A stretch of DNA of 49,747 bases from an uncultured bacterium (GTDB taxonomy: Bacteria; Pseudomonadota; Gammaproteobacteria; Burkholderiales; Burkholderiaceae_E): assembly GCA_903934795.1 (NCBI GenBank), contig CAIZPE010000165.1, positions 1-49,747 on the forward strand, written 5' to 3'. Positions 15,302 to 26,936 of this stretch are shown here, one piece after another (position 1 is the first letter of the stretch; each line of letters begins with the position of its first letter). The notes below the pieces were generated by a model. The model was not told the origin of the DNA, searched no databases, and saw only the letters and a program-made list of their open reading frames with translations. The translations under genes were made by a program, and so were the position numbers.

Positions 15302-17581
15302 CTAGGGCCGTCCCAGATAGAGGTACAGGGTGGAGCGGCCGCGCTCGCCGAAGCCCAGGCCCAGATAGACCGGGCCGAGCCCGGTGCTCGCCCCCATGAA
15401 GAGGCTGGCACCGGTGTGCCAGCGCGGCTCGGTGAAGGGCACATAGGGCTTCTCCATGCGCCCGGCCTCGAGGGAAGCGCCAAGGTACAGCCCGGTGCCG
15501 AAGGGCCGCGGCAGCGGCATGACCCGGTTGTAGTACATGAGGCGCGCGTACTGCATGGAGGAGCCGAGCAGCTGGTTGATCTGCAGGCCCGACAGGTTGA
15601 GAAAGCCGCCGAGCGTGAACGCGTCGAGCGCGGGCAACTCGCCGCCGGGGCTGGAGCCCACCCGGCCGAGCAGGTTGAAGGTGTGCGGGCCGCGGCTGAA
15701 GGCGCCCTGAGCCAGCGCCGCCCGCCGCGTGTAGCGAAGCTCGCCCCCCAGCATCTCGCGCGCCAGGTAGGCGGCGCTGTCGAGCGCCCAGCCCTGGCGG
15801 GGAAAGTCGAGGGAATCGAGCTGGTCCATGCTCAGCCGCGCGGCAACCCCGCCGTGGCGGTACTTCTCCTCGAGGAGGATGGGCAGACCCACCTGGGTGC
15901 TGTTGCTGCGCCGGCCGGCCACCAGGCCGATGCGGGCATCGAAGAGCGCACTCTGGGCGCCCACCATCAGCTCGGCCTGGTCGTTGCGCACCGAGTAGTC
16001 GGTGACCCGGGTGTCGTTCATGAACAGGCTGAGCGGCCGGCTCTCGGTGCTCAGGCGCGGCAACAGGTACAGGCGGCCATCGGGCGAGAGCGGCTGCATC
16101 AGCTGGGTGAGCAGGCGCTGGGTGCGGCCCACCTGCAGCAGCGAGGTCCACTCGCCGCCCAGGGAGTTGACCCAGGTACGGGTGTGCAGCACCGGCACAT
16201 TGAAGTAGGTGTTCGACTTGGAGTCGACGGCCGCGCCCATGCCGAGCAGCAGATAGTTCGGCCCCAGGCTGCGCTCGCCGGGCTGGATCCAGAGCACACC
16301 GCTGCCCTGCTCGGGAACGATGCGGTAGTTCACCTGCGAGAAGTCGCCGCGGGCCATGAGGGCGGCGATGTCGCGATGCAGGGTCTCGCGGTCGAGCGGC
16401 ACGCCCTCGGCCTGATGGCGCACCTGCGCCTCGACGACCACCGGATTGACGAAGCGGGTGGGGCCGATGCGGATCTGGTCGACGCGCTCCGGGGGCCGGG
16501 CCCAGGCGCGGCGCGCATCGGCGAGCGCCTGGTACTCGGCAGCGGGCACGGCCAGCGCGCGCAGGGCCGGGCCGCGCAGCTGCGCGGCTCGCTCGCCAGA
16601 CGGGATGCCGGCCACACCGCGGCCGAAGTCGGTGGAACCGATGGGGCCGAGGTCAGGGGTGATCAGCAGGTCGCGCCCGTTCAGCTCGGCCAGCGAGCGC
16701 CGGACATTGTCCTCGATGAGGATGTTGACCATCTGCGCGGCCACGCCGATCAGCGACTGCAGTTCGTCCTCGCGCAGCAGCGGGCTGCCGACATCGACGG
16801 CGATGACCACATCGGCGCAGAGCTTGCGCACCACATCCACCGGCAGGTTGCGGCTGAGGCCGCCGTCGACCAGCAGGCGCTCCTGCTCGCGCACCGGCGC
16901 GAAGCCCGAGGGCACCGACATGCTGGCGCGCACGGCGCGCACCAGGCTGCCGCGCTCGAGCACCACCATGTCGCCGCGCACCAGGTCGGTGGCCACGGCG
17001 CGGAAGGGCACGCCGAGCTGGTCGAAGCTGGCGAGCTCGGTGCTCACACCGAGCAGCTCATGCAGCAGCAGCTCCACCTTGTGGCCGGCGCTCAGGCCCG
17101 GCGCGGCGCGCAGGCCGCTGGCATCGACCCCTAGCGTGACGCCGAGCTGGGGCAGGCGCTCGGCCTGCTTGGTCCGGTAGGCCTGCTCGGTGCGCGCGAC
17201 CTCGTCGACGAAGATGTCGCCCCAGTCGACCCGGCGCAGGCGCGCCTCGATCTCGTCGGGCGACAGGCCGGCGGCATAGGCCGCGCCCACCGCCGCGCCC
17301 GCGCTGGTGCCGGCGATGCAGTCGACCGGCACGCGCATCTGCTCGAGCACGCGCAGCACGCCGACATGCGCGAAGCCGCGGGCGCCGCCGCCCGACAGGG
17401 CCAGGCCGATGCGCGGGCGCGCGGACGAGGCGGCGGACGCCGCACCGTCTGACGACGAGGGCTGGCCCCACGCCGCACCCGTGAGGGTGAGGGCGAACAC
17501 GAGGGCAATGGCCCGCGACCGATGCCGGGGCGGCGGGCTGCACGGCACGGTGGCGACTTCCTGGAAGGGCGACGGATTCAT
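15302..17581 (-). CDS. Patatin-like phospholipase with outer-membrane barrel (PlpD-like, type Vd)
   Basis: The product has 759 residues. A signal-peptide-like stretch ([14 protein letters not shown], about 25-40) precedes a patatin domain with the oxyanion motif GGGARG at 64-69, the nucleophile Ser-93 in GTSAG and the catalytic Asp-239 in DGG. After a POTRA-like linker (around 365-430) the last roughly 300 residues alternate polar and hydrophobic strands and end in YLYLGRP, as in surface-antigen/BamA-family 16-strand barrels. Domain order and length match the autotransported phospholipases of type Vd secretion. It probably cleaves phospholipids at or outside the outer membrane. It diverges from the dehydratase gene at 17665. 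Confidence 0.9.
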   Translation of the reverse strand: MNPSPFQEVATVPCSPPPRHRSRAIALVFALTLTGAAWGQPSSSDGAASAASSARPRIGLALSGGGARGFAHVGVLRVLEQMRVPVDCIAGTSAGAAVGAAYAAGLSPDEIEARLRRVDWGDIFVDEVARTEQAYRTKQAERLPQLGVTLGVDASGLRAAPGLSAGHKVELLLHELLGVSTELASFDQLGVPFRAVATDLVRGDMVVLERGSLVRAVRASMSVPSGFAPVREQERLLVDGGLSRNLPVDVVRKLCADVVIAVDVGSPLLREDELQSLIGVAAQMVNILIEDNVRRSLAELNGRDLLITPDLGPIGSTDFGRGVAGIPSGERAAQLRGPALRALAVPAAEYQALADARRAWARPPERVDQIRIGPTRFVNPVVVEAQVRHQAEGVPLDRETLHRDIAALMARGDFSQVNYRIVPEQGSGVLWIQPGERSLGPNYLLLGMGAAVDSKSNTYFNVPVLHTRTWVNSLGGEWTSLLQVGRTQRLLTQLMQPLSPDGRLYLLPRLSTESRPLSLFMNDTRVTDYSVRNDQAELMVGAQSALFDARIGLVAGRRSNSTQVGLPILLEEKYRHGGVAARLSMDQLDSLDFPRQGWALDSAAYLAREMLGGELRYTRRAALAQGAFSRGPHTFNLLGRVGSSPGGELPALDAFTLGGFLNLSGLQINQLLGSSMQYARLMYYNRVMPLPRPFGTGLYLGASLEAGRMEKPYVPFTEPRWHTGASLFMGASTGLGPVYLGLGFGERGRSTLYLYLGRP

Positions 17582-17664
17582 GGACGGCAGGCGAGGTGCG
17601 GCGTGGTGGGTGGCGGCCGCAACCCCGGGATTATCATCGCAGCCACTGTCCGCCGGAGCATCCG

Positions 17665-19404
<1,740 letters not shown>

Positions 19405-19461
19405 CACCGTGAACGCATCCGCCATGCCGGCCCGCCACGTTCCGCAGCCCCGGAGCAACGC

Positions 19462-20034
19462 ATGAACGCCCTCGCGGCCGACGCCTTCGACGCCGACGTC
19501 GCCATCGTGGGCGCCGGCCCGGTCGGCCTCACGCTGGCCAACAGCCTCGGCGCGCACGGCGTCTCGGTGCGGCTGATCGAACGCCTCGAGGGTCTGATCG
19601 ACTATCCGCGCGCGATCGGGATCGACGACGAATCGCTGCGCACGCTGCAGGGCGTGGGGCTGGCCGATCGGGTGCAGGCGCACATCACGCCCGACCAATG
19701 GATGCGCTTCACCACCGCCGACGGGCGCTGCTTCGCCTCGATCGAGCCGCGCACCGACGAGTTCGGCTGGTCACGGCGCAACGCCTTCATCCAGCCGCAG
19801 GTCGATCGCATCCTGCACGAGGGGCTGGCGCGCTTTCCGGGCGTGCAGGTGCTGTTCGGCCAGGCGCTGGCCGGCTTCACGCAGGACGACGACGGGGTCA
19901 CGCTCGAACTCGAGGCCGGCGAGCCGCAGCATGGCGCGGCCTCCGACGGCTCTGCCGCCCCCGACGGCTCCGCGCCCACCGACGCCGGCCCCGCGCGCCG
20001 CGCGCTGCGCGTTTCCCAGGAGCCCACGTCATGA
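19462..20034 (+). pseudogene. mhpA: Truncated MhpA-like FAD monooxygenase (3-(3-hydroxyphenyl)propionate hydroxylase)
   Basis: Only 190 residues remain of an enzyme that is normally about 550. The N-terminal FAD motif GAGPVGL (17-23), [23 protein letters not shown] and [20 protein letters not shown] match MhpA. Homology fades after about residue 155 into an Ala/Pro/Asp-rich tail, then the frame ends. The second FAD motif (GDAAH region), the substrate domain and the C-terminal domain are all absent. The stop overlaps the next gene's start as ATGA, so the operon structure is kept. The product cannot be a working hydroxylase. Confidence 0.8.
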
Positions 20035-20915
20035 ATGCACGCGATGCCGACCGCGCCGTCTCGTCCGCGGCGCACGCCCCATCCCGGGCAAACGCCACCG
20101 CGCCGCGCGCCTTCCTCGGCCTGTCGCATTCGCCCCTCATCGGCCTGAACCCGGTCGCGCCCGAGGTCGGTGCGGCCCTGCAGGCCGCCATTGCCGACGC
20201 CCGCGCGCGGGTGCGCGCCTTCGACCCGGAGCTGGTGGTGATTGCCGGCCCCGACCACTACCACGGCTTCTTCAACGAGCTGATGCCGCCCTTCTGCCTG
20301 GGCACGCAGGCCACCGCGGTGGGCGACTGGGATACGCCGGCGGGCGCGCTGTGGGACGGGCTGGACACGCCGCCGCTGGTGCCGCTCTTCATGAACGCCG
20401 TGGCGCCGCCGGGCATTCCACGGATCGGCCGTTGCCTGGCGCTCGGTCAGGCGATCGGCCGCTTCCTCGATGCGCTGCCGCGTCGCACGCTGCTGATTGG
20501 CAGCGGCGGGCTGTCGCACGAGCCGCCAGTGCCCACGCTCGATCATCCCGACCCGGCGGTGCGCGAGCGCATCACCGTGCGCAGCGACCCCGACCCGGCC
20601 AGCTTCGGCGCGCGCAAGCAGCGGGTGATGGCCCACGGCATGGCGCTGGCCGCGGGCGATGCCCGCCACAAGCCGCTCAATCCGGCATGGGATGCGCGCT
20701 GGCTCGACGCGCTGGAGAGCGGCCGCCTCACCGATCTGCTGGCCCTGGACGAAGACGCCATCACCCGCGAGGCGGGCCTGTCGGCGCACGAGTCCAAGAC
20801 CTGGCTGATCGCGCGCGCCGCCACCGGCGCGGCCACCTGCGAGTTTCGCCACTACCAGGCCATACCCGAGTATGTCGCGGGCTTCGGCGTGATGTTCGCG
20901 CGGAGCACGGCGTAA
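20031..20915 (+). CDS. mhpB: MhpB-like extradiol dioxygenase with an internal deletion
   Basis: The product has 294 residues. N-terminal [45 protein letters not shown] and C-terminal [11 protein letters not shown] match 2,3-dihydroxyphenylpropionate 1,2-dioxygenase, which cleaves the catechol ring meta to the diol with Fe(II). About 40 residues expected between GAL (106) and [10 protein letters not shown] (111-120) are missing, including the segment that holds the first essential histidine (His-115 of the E. coli enzyme, QVDHGF). The second, His-163 here (LSHEPP), is present. About 27 extra residues precede the usual start. It translates through but is probably inactive. It overlaps the truncated mhpA by 4 bases. 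Confidence 0.8.
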   Translation: MNARDADRAVSSAAHAPSRANATAPRAFLGLSHSPLIGLNPVAPEVGAALQAAIADARARVRAFDPELVVIAGPDHYHGFFNELMPPFCLGTQATAVGDWDTPAGALWDGLDTPPLVPLFMNAVAPPGIPRIGRCLALGQAIGRFLDALPRRTLLIGSGGLSHEPPVPTLDHPDPAVRERITVRSDPDPASFGARKQRVMAHGMALAAGDARHKPLNPAWDARWLDALESGRLTDLLALDEDAITREAGLSAHESKTWLIARAATGAATCEFRHYQAIPEYVAGFGVMFARSTA

Positions 20916-20937
20916 GCCGGCGCCGGGCGCCCGCGGC

Positions 20938-22173
20938 TCAGCGTGGCGCCCGCCCCGCGCCGAAGACGATCGACTGCCCGGGCACCAGCATCCGGAACCG
21001 CGCCTCAGGGATGCCGGCCCCGCGCAGCGCCGCGCGCAGGTCCTCGATGGGCGCCTCGTAGGGCTCGTCGGTGAGCTGGAAAGTGCCCCAGTGGATACCG
21101 ATCGACAGCGGACCGCCCAGGGCCTGGTGCAGGCGCACCGCCTCGTGCGGGTTCACATGCTGGGCCGCCATGAACCAGCGCGGCTCGTAGGCGCCCACCG
21201 GCAGCGCGGCGAGATCGAAGGGCCCCAGGCGCTGGCCGATCACGGCGATGTCGTTGGTCCAGCCGGTGTCGCCGGCGAAGTAGGCGCGCAGCGCGGGATG
21301 GTGCAGCACCCAGCCGCCCCAGAGCGTGCGGTTGCGGTCCCACAGCCCCCGCCCGCTCCAGTGGTGCGCGGGCACGAAGTGGAAGACCGCCTCGCCCACC
21401 GCGTGGCGCTCCCACCAGTCGAAGCCCTTCACGTTGTCGATGCCCTGCTCGCGCATCCAGGCATCGACGCCGAGCGGCACCAGGAACAGGGGCGAGCCGC
21501 CGGACTGGGCGGCGAGTTCGCGCACGGTGGGCAGGTCGAGGTGGTCGTAGTGGTTGTGCGAGATGAGCACGACGTCGATGCGCCCCAGCCGGCGCGCCTC
21601 CTCGGGCACCGGGTGCAGACGCTTCGGGCCGAGCAGCTGGGGCAGCGGCGAGGCGCGCTCGGAGAAATGCGGGTCGGTGAGCACGCGCAGGCCGCCGACC
21701 TCGAACAGCAGCGTGGCATGACCGAACCAGGCCACCCGGGTGGCCGCGGCCCCGGCGCGCGCGGCCTGAGCGGCGCCGGCCGGTGCACCGCCCGCGCCGG
21801 CATCGACACCCACCGGCAGGACGCGCCAGGTGTCGGCCCCGTCCGGCGGGTCGGCCGCTGGCGAACGCCAGGCCAGGGGCAGCGAGGCCCAGGCCGCGGC
21901 GATGCGATCGGGATGGACCATCGCGTCGAGGTCGAGGTCGCGTCGCGACCACCACCAGCGCAGCAGATCGCCCGGCGGCTTGTTCACCCGCGTGCCGTCG
22001 CTGTTGACGAAGCCGTCATCGCGGTGATGCGCCGCGGGAGGCCGGTTGCCCGAGATGGCCACCGGGGCGCAGGCGCCCAGCAGCAGCGCCAGCGCCAGCA
22101 GCAAGGGCGCGAGCAGCAGCGGCATCCGGAGCGCCGGCCGACCGGCAGCGGCGGGATCGGCCGGTGATGCCAT
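20938..22173 (-). CDS. MBL-fold metallo-hydrolase lipoprotein (NAPE-PLD/RomA-like)
   Basis: The product has 411 residues. A long hydrophobic signal ends in the lipobox LLGAC, so Cys-35 is the likely lipidated residue. The metallo-beta-lactamase metal motif HNHYDHLD is at 206-213, with VAWFGHATLLFEVGG and LRVLTDPHFSERASP before it, and FAGDTGW further on, an arrangement seen in NAPE-PLD/UlaG-like hydrolases. It probably hydrolyses a phosphoester or lactone at the periplasmic face of a membrane. The substrate is unknown. It ends one base after the aldehyde dehydrogenase stop region in the same direction, so it may be the second gene of that pair. Confidence 0.85.
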   Translation of the reverse strand: MASPADPAAAGRPALRMPLLLAPLLLALALLLGACAPVAISGNRPPAAHHRDDGFVNSDGTRVNKPPGDLLRWWWSRRDLDLDAMVHPDRIAAAWASLPLAWRSPAADPPDGADTWRVLPVGVDAGAGGAPAGAAQAARAGAAATRVAWFGHATLLFEVGGLRVLTDPHFSERASPLPQLLGPKRLHPVPEEARRLGRIDVVLISHNHYDHLDLPTVRELAAQSGGSPLFLVPLGVDAWMREQGIDNVKGFDWWERHAVGEAVFHFVPAHHWSGRGLWDRNRTLWGGWVLHHPALRAYFAGDTGWTNDIAVIGQRLGPFDLAALPVGAYEPRWFMAAQHVNPHEAVRLHQALGGPLSIGIHWGTFQLTDEPYEAPIEDLRAALRGAGIPEARFRMLVPGQSIVFGAGRAPR

Positions 22174-22174
22174 G

Positions 22175-23650
22175 TCAGTCCATCTGCGTGACGAACTTGG
22201 TGTTGAGGTAGCCGTCGAAAGTCTCGGTGCCGCCCTCGCTGCCGATGCCGCTGTCCTTGATGCCGCCGAAGGGCGTCTCGGCCAGCGCCTGCCCGAAGTG
22301 GTTGATGTTGACCATGCCTGACTCGATGCCGTTCTGCACCGCCAGCGCGTTCTTCGTGGAGGTGGTGAAGGCGTAGGAGGACAGGCCGTAGGGCAGCGAG
22401 TTGGCGCGGGCCAGCACCTCGTCGACCGTCTTGAAGGGCACGCAGGGCGCGATCGGGCCGAAGGGCTCGCTGGTCATCACCAGGCTGTCGTCGGGCACAT
22501 GGGTGAGCACGGTGGGCGCGAAGAAGTTGCCGATCTCGCCCAGCCGCTCGCCGCCGACCTCCACCTTCCCGCCGCGGGCGCGGGCATCGTCGATGAACTG
22601 CGCCATCGCCGGCAGCCGGCGGTCATGGGCGAGCGGCCCCATGCGCACATCGGCCTGCAGACCCGAGCCCACCTTGACCTCGCGGGTCTTCTCGATGAAG
22701 CGGGCGACGAAGCGGTCGAAGGCCTTCTCCTGGATGTAGAAGCGGGTGGGCGACACGCAGACCTGGCCGGCATTGCGGAACTTGAAGCCCACCAGCAGGT
22801 CGCAGGCGCGGTCGATCTCGGCGTCATCGAAGACGATCACCGGCGAGTGGCCGCCGAGCTCCATGGTGACGCGCTTCATGTGCCCGCCGGCCATCGCGGC
22901 GAGCTGCTTGCCCACCGGCACCGAGCCGGTGAACGAGACCTTGCGCACGATCGGCGACTTGATCAGGTATTCGGAGACCTCGCCCGGCACGCCCCAGACC
23001 AGGTTGAGCACGCCCGGAGGCAGGCCGGCCTCGTGGAACATGCGCGCAATGGCCACCACCGCGCTGGGCGCGTCCTCGGGGCCCTTGATGACGATGGTGC
23101 AGCCCGCGCCGATGGCCGCCGCGATCTTGCGGATGGCCTGGTTGTAGGGGAAGTTCCAGGGCGTGAAGGCGGCGCACACGCCGATGGGCTCGCGCAGCAC
23201 CATCTGGCGCACATTGGGCAGGCGCGGCGGGATCACCCGACCGTAGATGCGCCGGCATTCCTCGGCATGCCACTCGCAGTGCTCCGAGCAGGACACCACT
23301 TCGCCCACGGCCTCGGCCACCGGCTTGCCCATGTCGAGGGTGATGTTGCGGCCGATGTCCTTGGCCCGCTCACGCGAGAGCTCGGCCACCTTGCGCAGGA
23401 TGCGGCTGCGCTCCAGCGGCGAGCTGTGGCGCCAGGTCTGGAAGGCGCGCTGCGCCGCGTTCAGGGCCCGATCGAGGTCGGCGCGGGTGGCATGCGGCAG
23501 CCTGGCGAAGGCCTTGCCGGTGGCGGGGTCGAAGACATCCTGCTCGCGACGGCCGCCGCCCTTGAGGAATTCCCCGTCGATGTAGAGGCAGAGGTCTTCG
23601 TAGCCGGCATAGGCGACGGCGGCCTGCTCGAGCGAGATGGCGGTGTTCAT
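22175..23650 (-). CDS. NAD(P)-dependent aldehyde dehydrogenase
   Basis: The product has 491 residues, the usual length. It carries PWNFPYN (Asn-166), the glutamate motif ELGGHSP (Glu-264), FTGSVPVG and the catalytic Cys-298 in [11 protein letters not shown]. The [10 protein letters not shown] segment replaces the common KPSEETP cofactor strand, a pattern found in succinate-semialdehyde and benzaldehyde-type members. It oxidises an aldehyde to the acid. AGGAG lies 6 bases before the ATG. It diverges from an acyl-CoA synthetase gene, and an aldehyde-to-acid-to-CoA thioester sequence is possible, but the substrate is not determined. Confidence 0.9.
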   Translation of the reverse strand: MNTAISLEQAAVAYAGYEDLCLYIDGEFLKGGGRREQDVFDPATGKAFARLPHATRADLDRALNAAQRAFQTWRHSSPLERSRILRKVAELSRERAKDIGRNITLDMGKPVAEAVGEVVSCSEHCEWHAEECRRIYGRVIPPRLPNVRQMVLREPIGVCAAFTPWNFPYNQAIRKIAAAIGAGCTIVIKGPEDAPSAVVAIARMFHEAGLPPGVLNLVWGVPGEVSEYLIKSPIVRKVSFTGSVPVGKQLAAMAGGHMKRVTMELGGHSPVIVFDDAEIDRACDLLVGFKFRNAGQVCVSPTRFYIQEKAFDRFVARFIEKTREVKVGSGLQADVRMGPLAHDRRLPAMAQFIDDARARGGKVEVGGERLGEIGNFFAPTVLTHVPDDSLVMTSEPFGPIAPCVPFKTVDEVLARANSLPYGLSSYAFTTSTKNALAVQNGIESGMVNINHFGQALAETPFGGIKDSGIGSEGGTETFDGYLNTKFVTQMD

Positions 23651-23791
23651 GGTGTCTCCTGGGGGATGCGATGGACCGGCGGCAGGGGCTGCCGCAATGC
23701 AGCGGCGACGGTATCGGCAAACGCGATGCCGCGCAACGGCGTGGCGCCGACGCTGGCATGATCAGGTTTCCAGCCGAACGCCGAGGGCGCC

Positions 23792-25357
23792 ATGACGAGC
23801 TTCAACCTCACCCAGTCGCTGCACCGGACCATCCAGCAGAAGCCGCGCGGCATCGCCACGCGCTTCCAGGGCCGCGAACACACCTGGACGCAGTTCGGCG
23901 ACCGGGTGGCGCGCCTGGCCGGCGCGCTGCAGGCCCTGGGCGTGAAGCCCGGCGACCGGGTGGCCATGATGGCGATGAACGCCGACCGCTACCTCGAGTA
24001 CTACTACGCCACCTGGTGGGCGGGGGCGGTGGTCAATCCGGTGAACATCCGCTGGAGCGCGGCCGAGGTGGCCTATTCGCTCGACGACTGCGACACCCGC
24101 ATCCTGATCGTCGATGATGCCTTCGCCGGCGTGGTGGAGACCCTGCGTGCCCAGACCCGGGTGCCGCTCACCGTGCTCTACTGGGGCAAGGGCGACACCC
24201 CGGCGGGCATGCGCAGCACCGAGGCGCTGATCGCCGAGGCCGCGCCGGTGCCCGACGCGATGCGCTCGGGCGACGACCTCGCCGGCATCTTCTACACCGG
24301 CGGCACCACCGGCTTTCCCAAGGGGGTGATGCTCACCCACCTGAATCTCGCCTCGAACGCGATCTCGAATGTGGCCGAGGGCATCGTGATGCCGGGTGGC
24401 ATCACGCTGTTCGCCGCGCCGATGTTCCACCTCGCCAACGGGGCAGCCATGCTCGCCAGCATGAACCTGGGCAACACCACGGTGTTCGTGCCCTCGTTCA
24501 CGCCCACCGGCGTGCTCGAGAGCATCCAGAACGAGGGCGCCTCGCAGATGCTGCTGGTGCCCACCATGATCCAGATGCTGGTCGACCATCCCGATCTGAA
24601 GCAGTACGACACCCGCGCCCTGCGTCAGGTGCTCTACGGCGCCTCGCCGATCAGCGAGGGGGTGATGAAGCGGGCACTGGAGGCCTTCCCGAACGCCGGC
24701 TTCGCCCAGGCCTACGGCATGACCGAGCTCTCGCCCTGCGCCACCATCCTGCCGGCCTGGTACCACACCGCCGAGGGCCAGAAGGCCGGCAAGATGCGCT
24801 CGGGCGGGCGGGCCACGCTCACCGCCGAGGTGCGCATCGTCGATGCCGACGACAACGAGGTGCCCCGCGGCACCGTGGGCGAGGTCTGCGTGCGCGGCCC
24901 CGGCGTGATGCAGGGCTACTGGAACAAGCCCGAGCTCACCGCCACCGCGCTGCGCGGCGGCTGGATGCACACCGGCGACGCCGCCTACATGGACGAGGAC
25001 GGCTTCGTGTTCGTGGTCGACCGGGTGAAGGACATGATCATCACCGGCGGCGAGAATGTGTATTCGGCCGAGGTCGAGAACGCGGTGGGCCGGCATCCCG
25101 CGGTGGCCTCGTGCGCGGTGATCGGCATTCCCAGCGAGCGCTGGGGCGAGGCGGTGCATGCGGTGATCGTGCTCAAGCCCGGGCACAGCGCCAGCGCCGA
25201 CGAGATCATGGCCCACTGCAAGACACTGATCGCCAATTACAAGTGCCCGCGCAGCGTGGCCTTCGTGGACGCGCTGCCGCTGTCGGGCGCGGGCAAGATT
25301 CTCAAGACGAAGCTGCGCGAGCCCCACTGGGAGGGGCGGCAGCGCAATGTGGCCTGA
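23792..25357 (+). CDS. Acyl-CoA synthetase (AMP-dependent, ANL superfamily)
   Basis: The product has 521 residues. The ATP/AMP P-loop is YTGGTTGFPKG (168-178), the A5-type motif is QAYGMTELSP, then GWMHTGDAAYMDEDGFVFVVDR and IITGGENVYSAEVE mark the hinge, and LPLSGAGKILKTKLR carries the C-terminal catalytic lysine. It activates a carboxylic acid with ATP and joins it to CoA. Length and motifs are those of medium/long-chain or aryl acyl-CoA ligases. It ends 11 bases before the 3' end of the tRNA gene on the other strand. Confidence 0.9.
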   Translation: MTSFNLTQSLHRTIQQKPRGIATRFQGREHTWTQFGDRVARLAGALQALGVKPGDRVAMMAMNADRYLEYYYATWWAGAVVNPVNIRWSAAEVAYSLDDCDTRILIVDDAFAGVVETLRAQTRVPLTVLYWGKGDTPAGMRSTEALIAEAAPVPDAMRSGDDLAGIFYTGGTTGFPKGVMLTHLNLASNAISNVAEGIVMPGGITLFAAPMFHLANGAAMLASMNLGNTTVFVPSFTPTGVLESIQNEGASQMLLVPTMIQMLVDHPDLKQYDTRALRQVLYGASPISEGVMKRALEAFPNAGFAQAYGMTELSPCATILPAWYHTAEGQKAGKMRSGGRATLTAEVRIVDADDNEVPRGTVGEVCVRGPGVMQGYWNKPELTATALRGGWMHTGDAAYMDEDGFVFVVDRVKDMIITGGENVYSAEVENAVGRHPAVASCAVIGIPSERWGEAVHAVIVLKPGHSASADEIMAHCKTLIANYKCPRSVAFVDALPLSGAGKILKTKLREPHWEGRQRNVA

Positions 25358-25368
25358 GTGGCAGAAGG

Positions 25369-25444
25369 TGGCGCGCCCGGCAGGAATCGAACCTGCGACC
25401 CTTGGCTTCGGAGGCCAATACTCTATCCCCTGAGCTACGGGCGC
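25369..25444 (-). tRNA. tRNA-Arg (anticodon CCG)
   Basis: On the minus strand a 7-base acceptor stem (GCGCCCG/CGGGCGC) closes a full cloverleaf. The anticodon arm is TTGGC-CTCCGAA-GCCAA, giving CCG, which reads CGG arginine codons. The T arm contains GGTTCGAATCC and the D arm AGCTCAGGGGATAGAG. The 3' CCA is encoded (TGG at 25369-25371 on the plus strand). All arms pair and the 76-base length is normal. Confidence 0.96.
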
Positions 25445-25600
25445 GTAGCGGGGAGCGCGTGATGACCGCCCCCCGAGAGAAGACGGCGAGGATACCCGGA
25501 TTTCAGGAACCCGTCCAAGCGCGGCCGGGCGCGGCGGGCGCCCCGCAGGCCTGCGGTATCTTGCGTGGATTGCCGCTCTCAGCCACCCGGAAAACACCGC

Positions 25601-26299
25601 ATGGACCCCGACCAGACCCGCGCCGCCGTTGATGCCGCCATCACCACCCGCCGCTCCGTGCGCGCCTTCCTGCCCACGCCGGTGCCGCGCGAGACCGTGG
25701 CCGAGATCCTGGCGGTGGCCAGCCGCGCGCCGTCGGGCACCAACATCCAGCCCTGGAAGATGCATGTGCTGGCCGGCGAGGCCAAGGCCGAACTCAGCCG
25801 TGCCGTGCTGGCCGCGTTCGCCGAGCCCGATGCCGCCACGAAGTACACCGAGCCCTTCCCCTATTACCCGGCGCAGTGGGTGTCGCCGTATGTCGACCGC
25901 CGGCGCAAGATCGGCTGGGACATGTACGGGCTGCTGGGCATCGGCAAGGGCGACACCGAGCGCATGCGCGAGCAGAGCGCGCGCAACTATGTGTTCTTCG
26001 ATGCGCCGGTGGGGATCATCTTCACCATGGACAAGATGATGCGCACCGGCGGCTACATGGACTGCGCGATGTTCATGCAGAACGTGATGGTGGCGGCTCG
26101 CGGCCGCGGGCTGGACACCTGTCCGCAGCAGGCGTTCTCGCGCTTCCACGAGGTGATCGCGCGCACCCTGGGCCTGCCCGAGACCGAGGGCGTGATCTGC
26201 GGCATGGCGCTGGGCCACGCCGATCCCGACGCGGCGATCAACCGGCTGCAGACCGAGCGCGAGCCGGTGTCGGCCATTGCCAGCTTCCGCGGCTTCTGA
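25601..26299 (+). CDS. Nitroreductase family protein
   Basis: The product has 232 residues, starting at the ATG at 25601 (MDPDQTRAAVDAAITTRRSVRAF). The RRSVRAF strand-helix, ASRAPSGTNIQPWKMHVL (FMN phosphate binding), DCAMFMQNVMVAARGRGL and the C-terminal ICGMALGHADPDAAIN are typical of FMN-dependent nitroreductases/flavin reductases. Such homodimers use NAD(P)H to reduce nitro compounds, quinones or enones. Substrate unknown. Upstream lie the tRNA and about 150 bases without other features. Confidence 0.9.
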   Translation: MDPDQTRAAVDAAITTRRSVRAFLPTPVPRETVAEILAVASRAPSGTNIQPWKMHVLAGEAKAELSRAVLAAFAEPDAATKYTEPFPYYPAQWVSPYVDRRRKIGWDMYGLLGIGKGDTERMREQSARNYVFFDAPVGIIFTMDKMMRTGGYMDCAMFMQNVMVAARGRGLDTCPQQAFSRFHEVIARTLGLPETEGVICGMALGHADPDAAINRLQTEREPVSAIASFRGF

Positions 26300-26368
26300 T
26301 CCGCTGGCCGCGCTTCAGCGGCTACAATCAGAGGTTTTGACGAACCGGGCCCTCCCCGAGGAAAGCCA

Positions 26369-26887
26369 ATGAGCGCCGCCGAACACGAAACCTTCATCAA
26401 GACCCCGAAGCAGCTGATCACCGCGGTGGTGCTGTCCTTCGTGGTGCCCATCCTGATCATCGTGCTGCTGGTCAAGTATGTGGGTGCCGGCGACCGCGGC
26501 GGCTCGGGCAACAACGCCCTCACCCCCGAGGCCACCGAGGCCCGCATCCAGCCGGTGGCCCGCTTCGAGCTCAAGGGCGCGGGCGGCGCCAAGGCGCTGC
26601 GCGCCGGCGAAGAGGTCTACAAGGCCCAGTGCTCGGCCTGCCACGCGGTGGGCGCGGCGGGCGCACCCAAGGTCGGCGATGCCGGCGCCTGGGCGGCGCG
26701 CATCAAGACCGGCTATGACGCGCTGCTGAACTCCGCGCTCAAGGGCAAGGGCGCCATGGCCGCCCAGGGCGGCGGCGACTTCGAGGACATCGAGATCGGT
26801 CGTGCCGTGGTCTACATGGCCAACGGCAGCGGCGGCAAGCTCGCCGAACCCAAGGCCCCGGCGCCCGCCGAAGACGCCAAGAAGTAA
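26369..26887 (+). CDS. Membrane-anchored cytochrome c5 family protein
   Basis: The product has 172 residues. A single membrane anchor covers about residues 17-37 (VVLSFVVPILIIVLLVKYVG), followed by a periplasmic c-type domain with the haem motif CSACH at 88-92 and a likely axial Met-130 in KGKGAM. The spacing and the VYKAQCSACH / GDAGAWAARIKTGYDALL blocks match cytochrome c5 (CycB/CycM-like) proteins, which shuttle electrons to terminal oxidases. An Ala/Pro/Lys-rich tail ends the protein. GAGGAAA precedes the ATG, and a TACAAT hexamer at 26323-26328 could be a -10 element, although no good -35 is visible. Confidence 0.9.
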   Translation: MSAAEHETFIKTPKQLITAVVLSFVVPILIIVLLVKYVGAGDRGGSGNNALTPEATEARIQPVARFELKGAGGAKALRAGEEVYKAQCSACHAVGAAGAPKVGDAGAWAARIKTGYDALLNSALKGKGAMAAQGGGDFEDIEIGRAVVYMANGSGGKLAEPKAPAPAEDAKK

Positions 26888-26900
26888 GCGCTCTGCGCCT

Positions 26901-26929
26901 GTCGAGGCCGGCAGCCCGCCCGCCTCGAC
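26901..26929. terminator. Hairpin between convergent cytochrome and rep genes
   Basis: GTCGAGGC pairs with GCCTCGAC, then after a C-C mismatch GGC pairs with GCC around a 5-base loop, giving 11 pairs. It fills the short gap between two convergent stops and can serve both directions. No U tract is present, so the mechanism is an inference. Confidence 0.45.
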
Positions 26930-26936
26930 CTCGCGC

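Noticed and set aside
20916-20937. Terminator between mhpB and the metallo-hydrolase
   Set aside because: The short GGCGCC repeats can pair in several ways, but no stem stands out from the GC-rich background.
23762-26218. An 818-codon minus-strand open frame across the acyl-CoA synthetase, tRNA and nitroreductase
   Set aside because: It reads through a tRNA gene and opposite two well-supported enzymes, so it cannot be a real protein gene.
26301-26368. Full promoter for the cytochrome c5 gene
   Set aside because: TACAAT at 26323 is a fair -10 hexamer but no acceptable -35 is found at 16-19 bases, so it is mentioned only with the gene.
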